From: Deltaproteobacteria bacterium
GTDB lineage: Bacteria; JADJOY01
Length of the DNA: 64,000 nt
Direction: 5' to 3'
Assembly: GCA_016713535.1 (NCBI GenBank)
Contig: JADJOY010000001.1
Span: 310,001-374,000, forward strand
Made by a program: the position numbers and the translations under genes. The notes under the pieces were generated by a model. That model did no database searches. It had not been told where the DNA came from and worked only from the letters and a program-made list of their open reading frames with translations. Below are positions 32,300-40,708 of this stretch, piece after piece (position 1 is the stretch's first letter; each line of letters begins with the position of its first letter).

Positions 32300-32844
32300 A
32301 TGTCCCGTATTGGAAAGAAAGTGATTCCGTTGCCGGCCGGGGTGTCGGCGTCAATCGATGGTCAGATGGTAAGCCTAACGAGTGCTAAGGGAGCCGTGCA
32401 GCGGGCAGTGCCCGATGGCATCGAGGCCGCGATGGCCGTGGGGGGCCTGTCGTTGAGCGTCTCACGGCCCGGTGACCGGCGGGTTCGCGCGTTGCACGGC
32501 CTGACGCGTAGCTTACTCGCGAACTCTGTAGAGGTCTGTCGAAGGGCTTTTCGCGCACCCTGGAGATCGTCGGTGTCGGCTACAGGGCCGAGTTGAAGGG
32601 ACGCGATCTCGTGCTGTCGCTCGGTTACTCACATCCGATCGTCTTCCCGCTTCCAGACGGCATTACCGCGAAGGTAACGGACCGTCCTGTGAAGATCAGC
32701 TTGGAGGGGGCTGACAAGGCTGTGCTCGGACAGACAGTAGCCAAGCTGCGCGCTCTCCGTGCGCCTGAGCCCTACAAGGGTAAGGGTGTGAGGAACGAAG
32801 GCGAAGTAATCAAGCTGAAGGTCGGTAAGACCGGGTTGAAGTAA
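32300..32844 (+). CDS. rplF: 50S ribosomal protein uL6, frameshifted
   Basis: ATG at 32300 starts [14 protein letters not shown]. The first frame runs to about 32533 (LLANSVE); the second continues in another frame ([51 protein letters not shown]) to 32844. Restoring one G at 32533-32534 (GAGG to GAGGG) gives an unbroken protein of about 181 residues with the signature SKGF. uL6 sits by the sarcin-ricin loop and is essential in most bacteria, so a sequencing indel is the likely cause. Confidence 0.94.
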
Positions 32845-32858
32845 GCTAGGGGTTCCCA

Positions 32859-33224
32859 ATGACCACGAGCAAGAAGAAGGTTGGCTGGAGCCGCCGCAAA
32901 GACCGCGTTCGCCGGCAGGTTCGCGGGGATGCGATCCGGCCGCGGCTGAATGTGTACCGTAGCGAGCGGCATATCTACGCGCAGGTCATCGATGACGTGA
33001 GCGGCACGACGCTCGCGGCCGCATCGACCGTCGGTTCGGAATTCAGGGCCCTCAACGTAAAGAGTTGGGGCCGAGAGGCGGCGACGAAGGTTGGCGAACT
33101 AGTTGCGGCGAAGGCCTTGGCGCGCGACGTCAAGACGGTCGTATTCGACCGGAACGGATTTCTGTACCATGGGCGAATCAAGGCAGTTGCTGAGGGGGCT
33201 CGGGGCGCAGGCCTCGAGTTCTGA
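32859..33224 (+). CDS. rplR: 50S ribosomal protein uL18
   Basis: 121 residues, ATG at 32859. It binds 5S rRNA with uL5. Conserved: [38 protein letters not shown] and the end [28 protein letters not shown]. Normal length, 14 bases after rplF. Confidence 0.98.
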   Translation: MTTSKKKVGWSRRKDRVRRQVRGDAIRPRLNVYRSERHIYAQVIDDVSGTTLAAASTVGSEFRALNVKSWGREAATKVGELVAAKALARDVKTVVFDRNGFLYHGRIKAVAEGARGAGLEF

Positions 33225-33238
33225 GATCGGAGGAGGGC

Positions 33239-33748
33239 GTGCGCGAGTTCGTGGCGGATGACAGCCGGCTTGTAGACAAGGTCGTTTACGTGAACCGGGT
33301 CGCGAAGGTCGTGAAGGGCGGTCGGCGCTTTTCGTTCAGTGCCCTCGTGGTCGTCGGCGACAAGCAGGGCAAGGTTGGTTTCGCTCTCGGAAAGGCGCGC
33401 GAGGTGCCAGAGGCGATCCGAAAGGGCATCGAGAAAGCTCGCGCCTCAATGACGCGCGTGCCGATCGTGAATGGAACGATCCCCTACGAGGTCCGAGGTC
33501 GGGCGGGTGCCGGACGCGTTCTCCTGAAGCCCGCATCGCAGGGCACCGGCGTGATCGCGGGAGGGCCGATGCGGGCAGTCCTCGACTCGGCAGGCATCGA
33601 GAACATCCTGACGAAGTGTATCGGAACCAACAACCCGAACAATGTCGTACACGCGACGTTCGAGGCGCTCCGGCAGCTTCGCGAGCCGGATGAGGTCGCC
33701 CGCAAGCGCGGACGTCGACTTGTTGACCTGCCGTACCAGCAGCGCTGA
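33239..33748 (+). CDS. rpsE: 30S ribosomal protein uS5
   Basis: 169 residues from a GTG at 33239 after GGAGGAG. uS5 lines the mRNA entry tunnel and affects accuracy. Conserved: [53 protein letters not shown] and [19 protein letters not shown]. Standard length. Confidence 0.98.
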   Translation: MREFVADDSRLVDKVVYVNRVAKVVKGGRRFSFSALVVVGDKQGKVGFALGKAREVPEAIRKGIEKARASMTRVPIVNGTIPYEVRGRAGAGRVLLKPASQGTGVIAGGPMRAVLDSAGIENILTKCIGTNNPNNVVHATFEALRQLREPDEVARKRGRRLVDLPYQQR

Positions 33749-33760
33749 GGTAACCCAACG

Positions 33761-33967
33761 ATGAGTAGATCCCATCTCAAGGTCACGCTCGTTCGGAGTC
33801 CGATAGGCACGCCGGGGACGCAGCGTCAAACGCTCGTCGGGCTAGGTTTGAGGCGGCTCGGCCGCAGCGTGGTTCGACCAAACACACCCGCGTTTCGCGG
33901 AATGGTCAAAAAGGTGCTGCATCTGGTGGATGTAGAGGAGTTGGAGTGGACCGGAACGGACACGTGA
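33761..33967 (+). CDS. rpmD: 50S ribosomal protein uL30
   Basis: 68 residues, ATG at 33761, between rpsE and rplO. Conserved: LKVTLVRSPIGTPGTQRQTL, VGLGLRRLGRSVVRPNTPAF and RGMVKKVLHLVDVEEL. It is a small protein of the solvent side of the 50S, absent from some lineages. Confidence 0.95.
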   Translation: MSRSHLKVTLVRSPIGTPGTQRQTLVGLGLRRLGRSVVRPNTPAFRGMVKKVLHLVDVEELEWTGTDT

Positions 33968-33994
33968 ACTACTAACCACCAGAAGTTACGAGAA

Positions 33995-34459
33995 ATGGCG
34001 AGAAGAGAAATGTCTACAACGCTGAAGTCGTTGAAGCCGGCTGCAGGCGCGCGCCGGAACCAACATCGAGTCGGCCGAGGATCCGGGTCAGGCTCTGGCG
34101 GAACCGCAGGCAAGGGTCACAAGGGCCAGAAGGCTCGATCCGGGGCGGGGCATATTCCACGTGGCTTCGAGGGTGGCCAGATGGCGCTAAGCCGCCGGAT
34201 TCCGAAAAGGGGGTTTCGTAGCCAGTCGCGGGGGGAGTACGCCGTGATCAACGTGCGTGATCTTGGGCTGTTTGAACCCCTGTCAATCGTGGACGAAGCC
34301 GGGCTTCGCGCCGTAGGGCGGATCCCCCGCGCACCGAAGGGGGTGAAGGTCCTCGGCGATGGCGACATCGACCGGCCGCTGACGGTGAGGGTCGCGGCGG
34401 TAACTCCAAGCGCACGAGCCAAGATCGAAGCGGCTGGCGGAACGATCGAGATCGTGTGA
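33995..34459 (+). CDS. rplO: 50S ribosomal protein uL15
   Basis: 154 residues from the ATG at 33995, or 149 from the ATG at 34010, which has the better upstream AGAAGAGA and matches the family start. uL15 is a late-assembly 50S protein. Conserved: NQHRVGRGSGSGSGGTAGKG, HKGQKARSG, FEGGQMALSRRIPKRGF and the C-terminal VRVAAVTPSARAKIEAAGG. Confidence 0.97.
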   Translation: MARREMSTTLKSLKPAAGARRNQHRVGRGSGSGSGGTAGKGHKGQKARSGAGHIPRGFEGGQMALSRRIPKRGFRSQSRGEYAVINVRDLGLFEPLSIVDEAGLRAVGRIPRAPKGVKVLGDGDIDRPLTVRVAAVTPSARAKIEAAGGTIEIV

Positions 34460-34469
34460 AGGATTCAGC

Positions 34470-35810
34470 GTGCTGAGCGGCCTCGAGAATATCCCGAAGA
34501 TCCCTGAGTTGAAACGACGGTTATGGTGGACGGTTGTCCTCCTGGCCGTCTACCGGCTCGGCGTTCACGTTCCAACTCCGGGCATCAACGGCCCCGAGCT
34601 AGAGCGCTATTTTCAGAGCCAAGAGGCGAATGTCTTTGGATTGTTCAACCTCTTTACCGGCGGTGCGCTCGAGAGGTTTTCAGTCTTCGCGCTAGGCATC
34701 ATGCCGTACATCAGTGCGTCGATCATCCTTCAATTGCTGACGGTTGTGGTTCCGACGCTTGAGCGGCTCTCGAAGGAGGGTGAAGCCGGACGGAGGAAGA
34801 TCAACCAGTACACGCGCTATGCGACAGTTCCGCTCAGCATGGTCCAAGCTTTCGGGATCTCGGCATGGATCGAGAGCATCCAGGGCGAGAGTGGCCTCGG
34901 TTCTGTCGTGCTGAATCCAGGGCTCTCGTTCAAGCTGCTGACTATGGTCACGCTCTGTTCGGGCACGGTGTTCCTCATGTGGCTCGGAGAGCAGATCACC
35001 GAGCGAGGAATCGGCAACGGCATTTCACTGGTGATCTACGCGGGTATCGTCGCGCGTTTGCCGCAGGCACTCGGGAACATGATGTCGCTAATGGAGACGA
35101 AGGAGCTTCCGCTTTTCGGCGTGGTCCTATTGATAGGATTCATGGCGGTGGTGGTTGGCCTCATCGTCCATTTCGAGCGAGCGCATCGCCGCGTACCAGT
35201 CCACTACGCAAAAAGAGTGGTTGGGCGGCGGATGTACGGGGCTCAGGCTACCTACCTGCCCTTGAAGCTGAACGTCACGGGCGTCATTCCGCCCATCTTC
35301 GCGTCAAGCTTGCTCATGTTCCCGGTCACCATGCTGCAGTTCATCCCGAAGGAGTTCGTCGCCGATCATCCGTCGCTCGAATGGTTCGTCGATGGTATGA
35401 ATGGGCAGGGCTTGGTGTACAACGTAGCCTATGTGGTCTTGATTCTGTTCTTCGCGTACTTCTATGCGGCGATCCAGTTCGACCCGGACAAGGTCGCGGA
35501 TGACATGCGTAGGTACGGCGGGTACATTCCGGGAATCCGTCCCGGGAAGAAGACTGCTGAGTACCTCAACCGCATCCTAGGCCGACTCACGCTTGTGGGC
35601 GGCCTCTACCTATCGGCGATCTGCGTGCTTCCGTCGGTGCTCTACGGCTACTTCCACATGCCGTTCGGTTTCGGCGGGACGTCGCTCTTGATCGTGGTGG
35701 GCGTTGGCATGGACACGCTCGCACAGGTAGAAACTCACTTGATCACACGAAGTTATGATGGATTCCTGTCCGGGGCCGGCGGCGGGGGTCGTTTCCGCGG
35801 TCGGAGGTGA
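34470..35810 (+). CDS. secY: Preprotein translocase subunit SecY
   Basis: 446 residues from a GTG at 34470. It is the pore subunit of the SecYEG channel, with ten expected membrane helices. Conserved: PELKRRLWWTVVLLAVYRLG, HVPTPGI, FALGIMPYISASIILQLLT, TERGIGNGISLVIYAGIV, PLKLNVTGVIPPIFASSLL, the cytosolic loop RRYGGYIPGIRPGKKTAEYL and ETHLITRSYDGF. The last ten residues are Gly/Arg-rich. It is standard between rplO and adk. Confidence 0.98.
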   Translation: MLSGLENIPKIPELKRRLWWTVVLLAVYRLGVHVPTPGINGPELERYFQSQEANVFGLFNLFTGGALERFSVFALGIMPYISASIILQLLTVVVPTLERLSKEGEAGRRKINQYTRYATVPLSMVQAFGISAWIESIQGESGLGSVVLNPGLSFKLLTMVTLCSGTVFLMWLGEQITERGIGNGISLVIYAGIVARLPQALGNMMSLMETKELPLFGVVLLIGFMAVVVGLIVHFERAHRRVPVHYAKRVVGRRMYGAQATYLPLKLNVTGVIPPIFASSLLMFPVTMLQFIPKEFVADHPSLEWFVDGMNGQGLVYNVAYVVLILFFAYFYAAIQFDPDKVADDMRRYGGYIPGIRPGKKTAEYLNRILGRLTLVGGLYLSAICVLPSVLYGYFHMPFGFGGTSLLIVVGVGMDTLAQVETHLITRSYDGFLSGAGGGGRFRGRR

Positions 35811-35828
35811 GAATAGGGATAGCGAGCG

Positions 35829-36485
35829 ATGAAGCTGATCTTGGTCGGCCCGCCTGGCGCTGGGAAGGGCACGCAAGGGGAGCGGCTCGCAACCGCCCTC
35901 GGTGTTCCGAGGATCGCGACGGGAGACATATTGCGTGCAGCGGTCGAGACAAAGTCTCCGCTAGGTTTGGCGGCCAAGCCCTTTCTTGATCGAGGTGAGC
36001 TCGTACCGGACGATGTCGTAATGGGGATGGTGAAGGAGCGCCTGAATCTGAACGACTGCGCTCACGGATTCATCCTCGACGGGTTTCCAAGGACTGTCAC
36101 GCAAGCAGAGGCGCTGGATCGGATGCTCGAGGCGACAAACCACAAGCGACTAGACCGGTGCTTGCTTCTTGAGGTGGACGATGAGCTCGTCGTCAAGAGG
36201 CTGAGCGGGCGCAGAGTGTGCTCAGCCTGTGGGACCCCGTATCACGTCGACACCGGGCTCGGCGACGGAGGTCGGTGCACGCGGTGTGGCGCGCAACTCG
36301 TCCAACGATCTGATGACCGGGAGGACACGATACGAGCGAGGCTCGCGGTCTATGCAGCGCAAACGCAGCCTCTGACGGAGTATTATCGGCGGGCCGGGAT
36401 GCTTGAAGCCGTTCGAGCCGACGCGCCGGTCGAAAAGGTGTTCGGTGAGTTGGCTGAGCGGCTTCGGCGGCTAAACGAAAGCTAG
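35829..36485 (+). CDS. adk: Adenylate kinase, zinc-binding lid type
   Basis: 218 residues, ATG at 35829. It catalyses ATP + AMP to 2 ADP. The P-loop is GPPGAGKGTQG (residues 7-17), then IATGDILRAAV and the AMP-site GFPRTVTQAEAL. The lid (about 126-165) carries two CxxC pairs, CSAC and CTRC, the zinc-stabilised form common outside enterics. The C-terminal YYRRAGML is typical. Position after secY is conserved; map and infA, often next, are not here. Confidence 0.97.
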   Translation: MKLILVGPPGAGKGTQGERLATALGVPRIATGDILRAAVETKSPLGLAAKPFLDRGELVPDDVVMGMVKERLNLNDCAHGFILDGFPRTVTQAEALDRMLEATNHKRLDRCLLLEVDDELVVKRLSGRRVCSACGTPYHVDTGLGDGGRCTRCGAQLVQRSDDREDTIRARLAVYAAQTQPLTEYYRRAGMLEAVRADAPVEKVFGELAERLRRLNES

Positions 36486-36542
36486 GATCGGTTCCGTGAT
36501 CGGACTGATGGTCGACAATCGCAGAACCAAGTGGGATGGGAC

Positions 36543-36656
36543 ATGAAAGTTCGTGCGTCTGTGAAGAAGATTTGCTCAAAGTGCAAGGTCCTTCGGCGCA
36601 AGGGTGTCGTCCGAGTGATCTGCGAGAACCCTCGGCACAAGCAGCGCCAGGGATAA
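36543..36656 (+). CDS. rpmJ: 50S ribosomal protein bL36
   Basis: 37 residues, ATG at 36543: [20 protein letters not shown] then [17 protein letters not shown]. The CxxC, later Cys and His form the zinc site of the C+ type. It lies in its usual spot before rpsM; the stop is followed at once by the rpsM AAGGAGG. Confidence 0.96.
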   Translation: MKVRASVKKICSKCKVLRRKGVVRVICENPRHKQRQG

Positions 36657-36669
36657 GGAGGGCCGAGTC

Positions 36670-37041
36670 TTGGCGCGAATCGCTGGAGTAGATCTCCCCC
36701 GCAACAAACGCGTGGAGATCGCAATGACCTATATTTTTGGGATCGGGCGTTCTCGGGCGCGAGATATCCTTCTTGCCGCGGAGGTTCCGCTCGACAGGAA
36801 GTCTGACGATCTCACCGACGACGACCTGGTCAAGATCCGACGGATCATCGACACGCGCTACCAGGTCGAGGGTGATCTGAGGCGTGAGGTTTCGATGAAC
36901 ATCAAGCGACTGATGGACCTCAGGTGCTACCGTGGCCTGCGCCATCGAAAGGGGCTTCCGGTCCGGGGGCAGCGGACGAGGACTAATTCTCGTACTCGGA
37001 AGGGACCGCGTCGCGGCAGCACTGGTCCGAAGCCGAGGTGA
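36670..37041 (+). CDS. rpsM: 30S ribosomal protein uS13
   Basis: 123 residues from a TTG start at 36670, after AAGGAGGGCCGAGTC; no ATG or GTG fits. uS13 forms bridges from the 30S head to the 50S. Conserved: [49 protein letters not shown] and the C-terminal [12 protein letters not shown]. First of three consecutive alpha-operon genes with TTG starts. Confidence 0.97.
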   Translation: MARIAGVDLPRNKRVEIAMTYIFGIGRSRARDILLAAEVPLDRKSDDLTDDDLVKIRRIIDTRYQVEGDLRREVSMNIKRLMDLRCYRGLRHRKGLPVRGQRTRTNSRTRKGPRRGSTGPKPR

Positions 37042-37085
37042 CAGTGCGTGGAACGTCGATCTTGACTAGACTTGGAGAGTGATCT

Positions 37086-37484
37086 TTGGCGACGACGACA
37101 AAAGCGGCAGGGGCCAAGAAGAAGAAGGTCAGAAAAGTGGTTCCGATCGGGGTCGTTCACATCCGGTCGACCTTCAACAATACGATTGTCACGGTCTCCG
37201 ATCCATCGGGTAACGTGATCTCGTGGGCGAGTGCTGGGACCGAAGGTTTCAAGGGGTCTCGCAAGAGCACACCCTTCGCGGCTCAGTTGGCGTGCAAGGA
37301 AGCGATCCGAAAGGCCCAAGACCAAGGGCTGAAGACTGTCCAGATTCGGGTGCAAGGGCCGGGAGCAGGGCGGGAAGCCGCGCTGCGAGCGATCCAGACG
37401 ACTGGAGTTGGCGTGACGATGATCAAGGACGTCACGCCGATTCCTCACAATGGTTGCCGTCAGCCTAAGCGGCGGCGGGTCTGA
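37086..37484 (+). CDS. rpsK: 30S ribosomal protein uS11
   Basis: 132 residues from a TTG at 37086 after GGAGAG. It is a platform protein near the E site. Lys-rich N-terminus, then [49 protein letters not shown] and the end [16 protein letters not shown]. Typical length. Confidence 0.97.
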   Translation: MATTTKAAGAKKKKVRKVVPIGVVHIRSTFNNTIVTVSDPSGNVISWASAGTEGFKGSRKSTPFAAQLACKEAIRKAQDQGLKTVQIRVQGPGAGREAALRAIQTTGVGVTMIKDVTPIPHNGCRQPKRRRV

Positions 37485-37502
37485 GTAAGGAGGAGGTGCC
37501 CG

Positions 37503-38132
37503 TTGGCTCGCTATCGTGGCTCGGTGTGTCGGTTGTGTCGGCGTGAGAACGCTCGACTTTTTCTGAAGGGCGATCGCTGCTACAGCGAGAAATGTGCCAT
37601 CGACCGGCGGAACTACCCGCCTGGCCAGCATGGTCAGCTCCGTCCGAAGTTTTCGGAGTACGGGGTACAGCTTCGCGAGAAACAGAAGGTCAAGCGGATC
37701 TATGGCCTGATGGAGGACCAGTTTCGCTCGTACTTCCATCGAGCGGACCGCATGAAGGGGATTACGGGCGAGAACCTCCTGCAACTCCTCGAGCGTAGGC
37801 TGGACAACGTGGCGTATCGTCTAGGGTTCGCCAGTTCGCGGAACGAGGCACGACAGTTGGTTCGACACGGCCACCTAGTGGTGAACGGGCGAAAGGTGAA
37901 CGTACCCTCCTACCTGACGCGGACTGGAGACGTCGTCGAGGTGCGTGGCGGTAGTCAGAAGTTGACTCGTGTTCAGGCCGCGCTCGAGAGCGTGGTACGG
38001 CGCGGCGTACCGTCCTGGCTCGAACTCGAACGCGACGCGTTCCGGGGCAGGGTCCGCGAACTGCCGAAGCGAGACGATCTCAGCACTCCAGAGATCCACG
38101 AACGGCTCGTTGTCGAGCTCTACAGCAAGTGA
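37503..38132 (+). CDS. rpsD: 30S ribosomal protein uS4
   Basis: 209 residues from a TTG at 37503 after AAGGAGGAGG. uS4 nucleates 30S assembly and in E. coli represses the alpha operon. Conserved: [20 protein letters not shown] with two CxxC-like cysteines, [20 protein letters not shown], the S4 domain [20 protein letters not shown] and [19 protein letters not shown]. Full length. Confidence 0.97.
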   Translation: MARYRGSVCRLCRRENARLFLKGDRCYSEKCAIDRRNYPPGQHGQLRPKFSEYGVQLREKQKVKRIYGLMEDQFRSYFHRADRMKGITGENLLQLLERRLDNVAYRLGFASSRNEARQLVRHGHLVVNGRKVNVPSYLTRTGDVVEVRGGSQKLTRVQAALESVVRRGVPSWLELERDAFRGRVRELPKRDDLSTPEIHERLVVELYSK

Positions 38133-38180
38133 AACCCTCCGCCGTCCGCGGAGATGGGCGAGCGAAGAGGGAGAGGACGA

Positions 38181-39215
38181 ATGAGCGCACCCTGGAAAGA
38201 CCTGATCCGACCGAAGCGGCTGGAGCACGATGCCGATTCGCTAACGTCGACCTACGGAAAGTTTTACGCGGCTCCGCTCGAGCGTGGCTTTGGAATCACA
38301 CTCGGGAACAGCCTCCGTCGAGTGCTGCTTTCATCATTGCAGGGCGCGGCGATCACGGGCGTACAGATCGAGGGGGTGGATCACGAGTTTTCCACCATCT
38401 TCGGCGTTGTCGAGGATGTGACGGATATCGTGCTGAACCTCAAGGAGGTGCGGCTCTCCGTCGATGGTGATGGCCCTCGGCATGGGAAGATCGACGTCCG
38501 CGGACCTGGTCGGGTTACGGCCGGTCAGATCCAGGTGGATCACAACGTCGAGCTCCTCAACCCCGAGGCGCACATCGCTACGTTGTCCGAGGACGGCCGC
38601 CTCCGCATGGACCTCACCATTGACGTCGGGCGTGGATACGTGCCTGCCGAGCGGGGTGCGGTCGACGAGGATCGGCCGATCGGCTTCGTGCCAATCGATG
38701 CGATATTCTCGCCGATTCGGCGGGTGAACTACACGGTCACGAATGCCCGCGTAGGTCAGCGAACGGACTACAACCGGCTCGTCTTGGAGGTTTGGACCGA
38801 CGGTAGCGTCCGCCCCGAGGATGCGGTGGCATACGCTGCGAAGATCTTGCAGGCGCAACTGTCGATCTTCATCAACTTCGAGGAAACGGAAGAGCCCGAA
38901 GAGGCCGCAACCCGGGTCCTGACCGAGTTCAATGAGCATCTTTTCCGGTCCGTTGACGAACTTGAGCTCTCGGCGCGTTCGGCGAATTGCCTGAAGAACG
39001 ACAACATTCGTCACGTCGGCGACCTCGTTCAGCGTTCTGAGGAGGAGATGCTGCGGACGAAGAACTTCGGGCGCAAGTCCCTCGCCGAGATCAAAATGGT
39101 GCTCAAGGGTATGGGGCTGAGTCTGGGGATGAGACTCGAGAATTTTCCCACGGGTGAGCAGATCGAGAAGATGAAGCGGGACCGGGAGCAACAGGGAGCG
39201 GCTGAGCGCGGTTGA
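38181..39215 (+). CDS. rpoA: RNA polymerase alpha subunit
   Basis: 344 residues. The ATG at 38181, after GGGAGAGGACGA, is preferred to an in-frame upstream start (38154). The N-terminal domain dimerises to scaffold core enzyme ([38 protein letters not shown]). The C-terminal domain binds UP elements and activators ([46 protein letters not shown]). Position rpsD-rpoA-rplQ is canonical. Confidence 0.98.
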   Translation: MSAPWKDLIRPKRLEHDADSLTSTYGKFYAAPLERGFGITLGNSLRRVLLSSLQGAAITGVQIEGVDHEFSTIFGVVEDVTDIVLNLKEVRLSVDGDGPRHGKIDVRGPGRVTAGQIQVDHNVELLNPEAHIATLSEDGRLRMDLTIDVGRGYVPAERGAVDEDRPIGFVPIDAIFSPIRRVNYTVTNARVGQRTDYNRLVLEVWTDGSVRPEDAVAYAAKILQAQLSIFINFEETEEPEEAATRVLTEFNEHLFRSVDELELSARSANCLKNDNIRHVGDLVQRSEEEMLRTKNFGRKSLAEIKMVLKGMGLSLGMRLENFPTGEQIEKMKRDREQQGAAERG

Positions 39216-39262
39216 GCGGTGCTCGGTAGCAAGCGTATTCGTAGTCTCGTCGCGAGGATCGT

Positions 39263-39727
39263 ATGCGCCATCGAAATTCAATCTCTAAACTCAATCGGAC
39301 TGCGGCGCATCGACGGGCGCTAATGAAGAACCTTGCCACGTCGCTCATCGAAGAAGAGAGGGTCGTCACTACCGAGGCTAAGGCGAAAGCGCTTCGGCCG
39401 TACGCAGAGCGGTTGATCACACTTGGCAAGCGCGGAACGCTACATGCTCGGCGCCAAGCCATGAGGTGGATCCATGGGCGCCCGGTTGCCAAGAAGCTCT
39501 TCGAGGAGCTCGCGCCCCGGTACAAGAGTCGACAAGGCGGGTACACTCGGATCGTCAAGGTCGGTGCCCGAGCTGGGGATGCGGCTCCGATGGCGATGAT
39601 TCAGTTGCTCGCGGCTGGTGAGAAGAGCCGCAAGGAACTCGGGGCTCGTAAGAAGAAGCGCAGCAAGGATGGCTCGAAGGCGCGGGTCGAAGCCAGTGCT
39701 CTCCCAGAGTCACCGACCGGCGTTTGA
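39263..39727 (+). CDS. rplQ: 50S ribosomal protein bL17
   Basis: 154 residues, ATG at 39263. Conserved: RHRNSISKLNRTAAHRRALM, KNLATSLIEEERVVTTEAKA and GYTRIVKVGARAGDAAPMAM. After the core (about residue 120) it has a Lys/Arg-rich then Ser/Pro tail longer than in E. coli. It ends the ribosomal supercluster. Confidence 0.97.
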   Translation: MRHRNSISKLNRTAAHRRALMKNLATSLIEEERVVTTEAKAKALRPYAERLITLGKRGTLHARRQAMRWIHGRPVAKKLFEELAPRYKSRQGGYTRIVKVGARAGDAAPMAMIQLLAAGEKSRKELGARKKKRSKDGSKARVEASALPESPTGV

Positions 39728-39756
39728 CGTTCCACTAACTCCGGGCAACTGGGCTC

Positions 39757-40149
39757 GTGAGGCCTTTGGCCGAGAGTGATCCTCGAGCAAGGATCTCGTA
39801 TTCGACCGGGGTTCCGGCTGTGGCAGCTCTAGCGCTGCTTAGGGTAGCCCACACGGTGCTACCTGCGGTACATCACGCGCCGGAGGATTACTCGCTCGGC
39901 GTTCACGATTCTGCCCTTTGGGCGGCATTGCACGCTTACCTATTGGTAGGTGGCGCACTTCCCTGCCTCGTCGGTCTCGCGATGGGTGTGTGGGCGGTGA
40001 AGCTCCGACCCGATGATACGTGGGGCTGGGTCGGTTGTGTCACAAACGGGGCGTTCGTGGTGGTAGCCGGAGAGCTCGGCTGGGTTCTCGCCCGCCAAGG
40101 GTACTTCGCATACGTGCTCTCTGCGTTACCGAGGTTCCTCGATGTCTGA
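39757..40149 (+). CDS. Small hypothetical membrane protein
   Basis: 130 residues from a GTG at 39757. Three hydrophobic stretches are visible at about residues 19-38, 56-82 and 88-112 (ALWAALHAYLLVGGALPCLV, then GWVGCVTNGAFVVVAGELGW), so an inner membrane protein is likely. No family was recognised. It lies 29 bases after rplQ on the same strand and overlaps the next gene by eight bases, so it may be transcribed as a tail of the alpha operon. GC bias at codon ends supports coding. Confidence 0.55.
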   Translation: MRPLAESDPRARISYSTGVPAVAALALLRVAHTVLPAVHHAPEDYSLGVHDSALWAALHAYLLVGGALPCLVGLAMGVWAVKLRPDDTWGWVGCVTNGAFVVVAGELGWVLARQGYFAYVLSALPRFLDV

Positions 40150-40660
40150 CTCGACACGTCGACCTAGATGGCCCTGGCGAAGATTTATCGCTGGAGCCGT
40201 TGTCGTCGCGGGAGTGTGCGGCACCCCCCGGCGCGCGGAGACAGCGGGCACGTCGCGTCAGGGCGACGAGGCGCAGGCGATGTTCCAGGCCGAAAGGCGG
40301 CTGGCCGGCATTGGTATTGGCGCCGTGGCACCTCTGTCTCCGTCGCGGTCCGGCGGCGAGCACCATCCACGATCATCACCATCGGGGGTGAACATCGGGG
40401 GTGTGGTGTATCTCGCACGAATCAGGGCGCCGGCCCTGGCGTTCTTGCACGGCCTCTGCGATGGATCTGGTGGCCTACCGAAGCACGGCGACAGTGTGAC
40501 TGTGATGCTACAGCCCGAGGGGGGAGTCGAGTTCCGCGCTACCTCCTTCGGGCAGATCCTGGACGTCGGCGACCGCCCGACAGAGCTATGGATCTGGGAC
40601 GACGCAAGGCTCGGTGACCGGATGCGAGTACGTCGGTCGGTGGAGGCTCGTCAGCGCTGA
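40142..40660 (+). CDS. Hypothetical exported protein
   Basis: 172 residues, ATG at 40142 overlapping the preceding gene. The N-terminus has an Arg-rich start (RRPRWPWRRF) and a hydrophobic segment (IAGAVVVAGVCG), fitting a signal peptide or membrane anchor. The rest is polar with a His/Ser/Pro-rich patch around residues 68-82 and a likely beta-rich end (VTVMLQPEGGVEFRA). No family was recognised. An alternative overlapping frame is Arg/Gly-rich and looks like a shadow. Function unknown. Confidence 0.45.
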   Translation: MSDSTRRPRWPWRRFIAGAVVVAGVCGTPRRAETAGTSRQGDEAQAMFQAERRLAGIGIGAVAPLSPSRSGGEHHPRSSPSGVNIGGVVYLARIRAPALAFLHGLCDGSGGLPKHGDSVTVMLQPEGGVEFRATSFGQILDVGDRPTELWIWDDARLGDRMRVRRSVEARQR

Positions 40661-40708
40661 GCCGGCATGGCCGGTCCTAGGGTGACGCGATGGACGTCAT
40701 GCCTTCCG

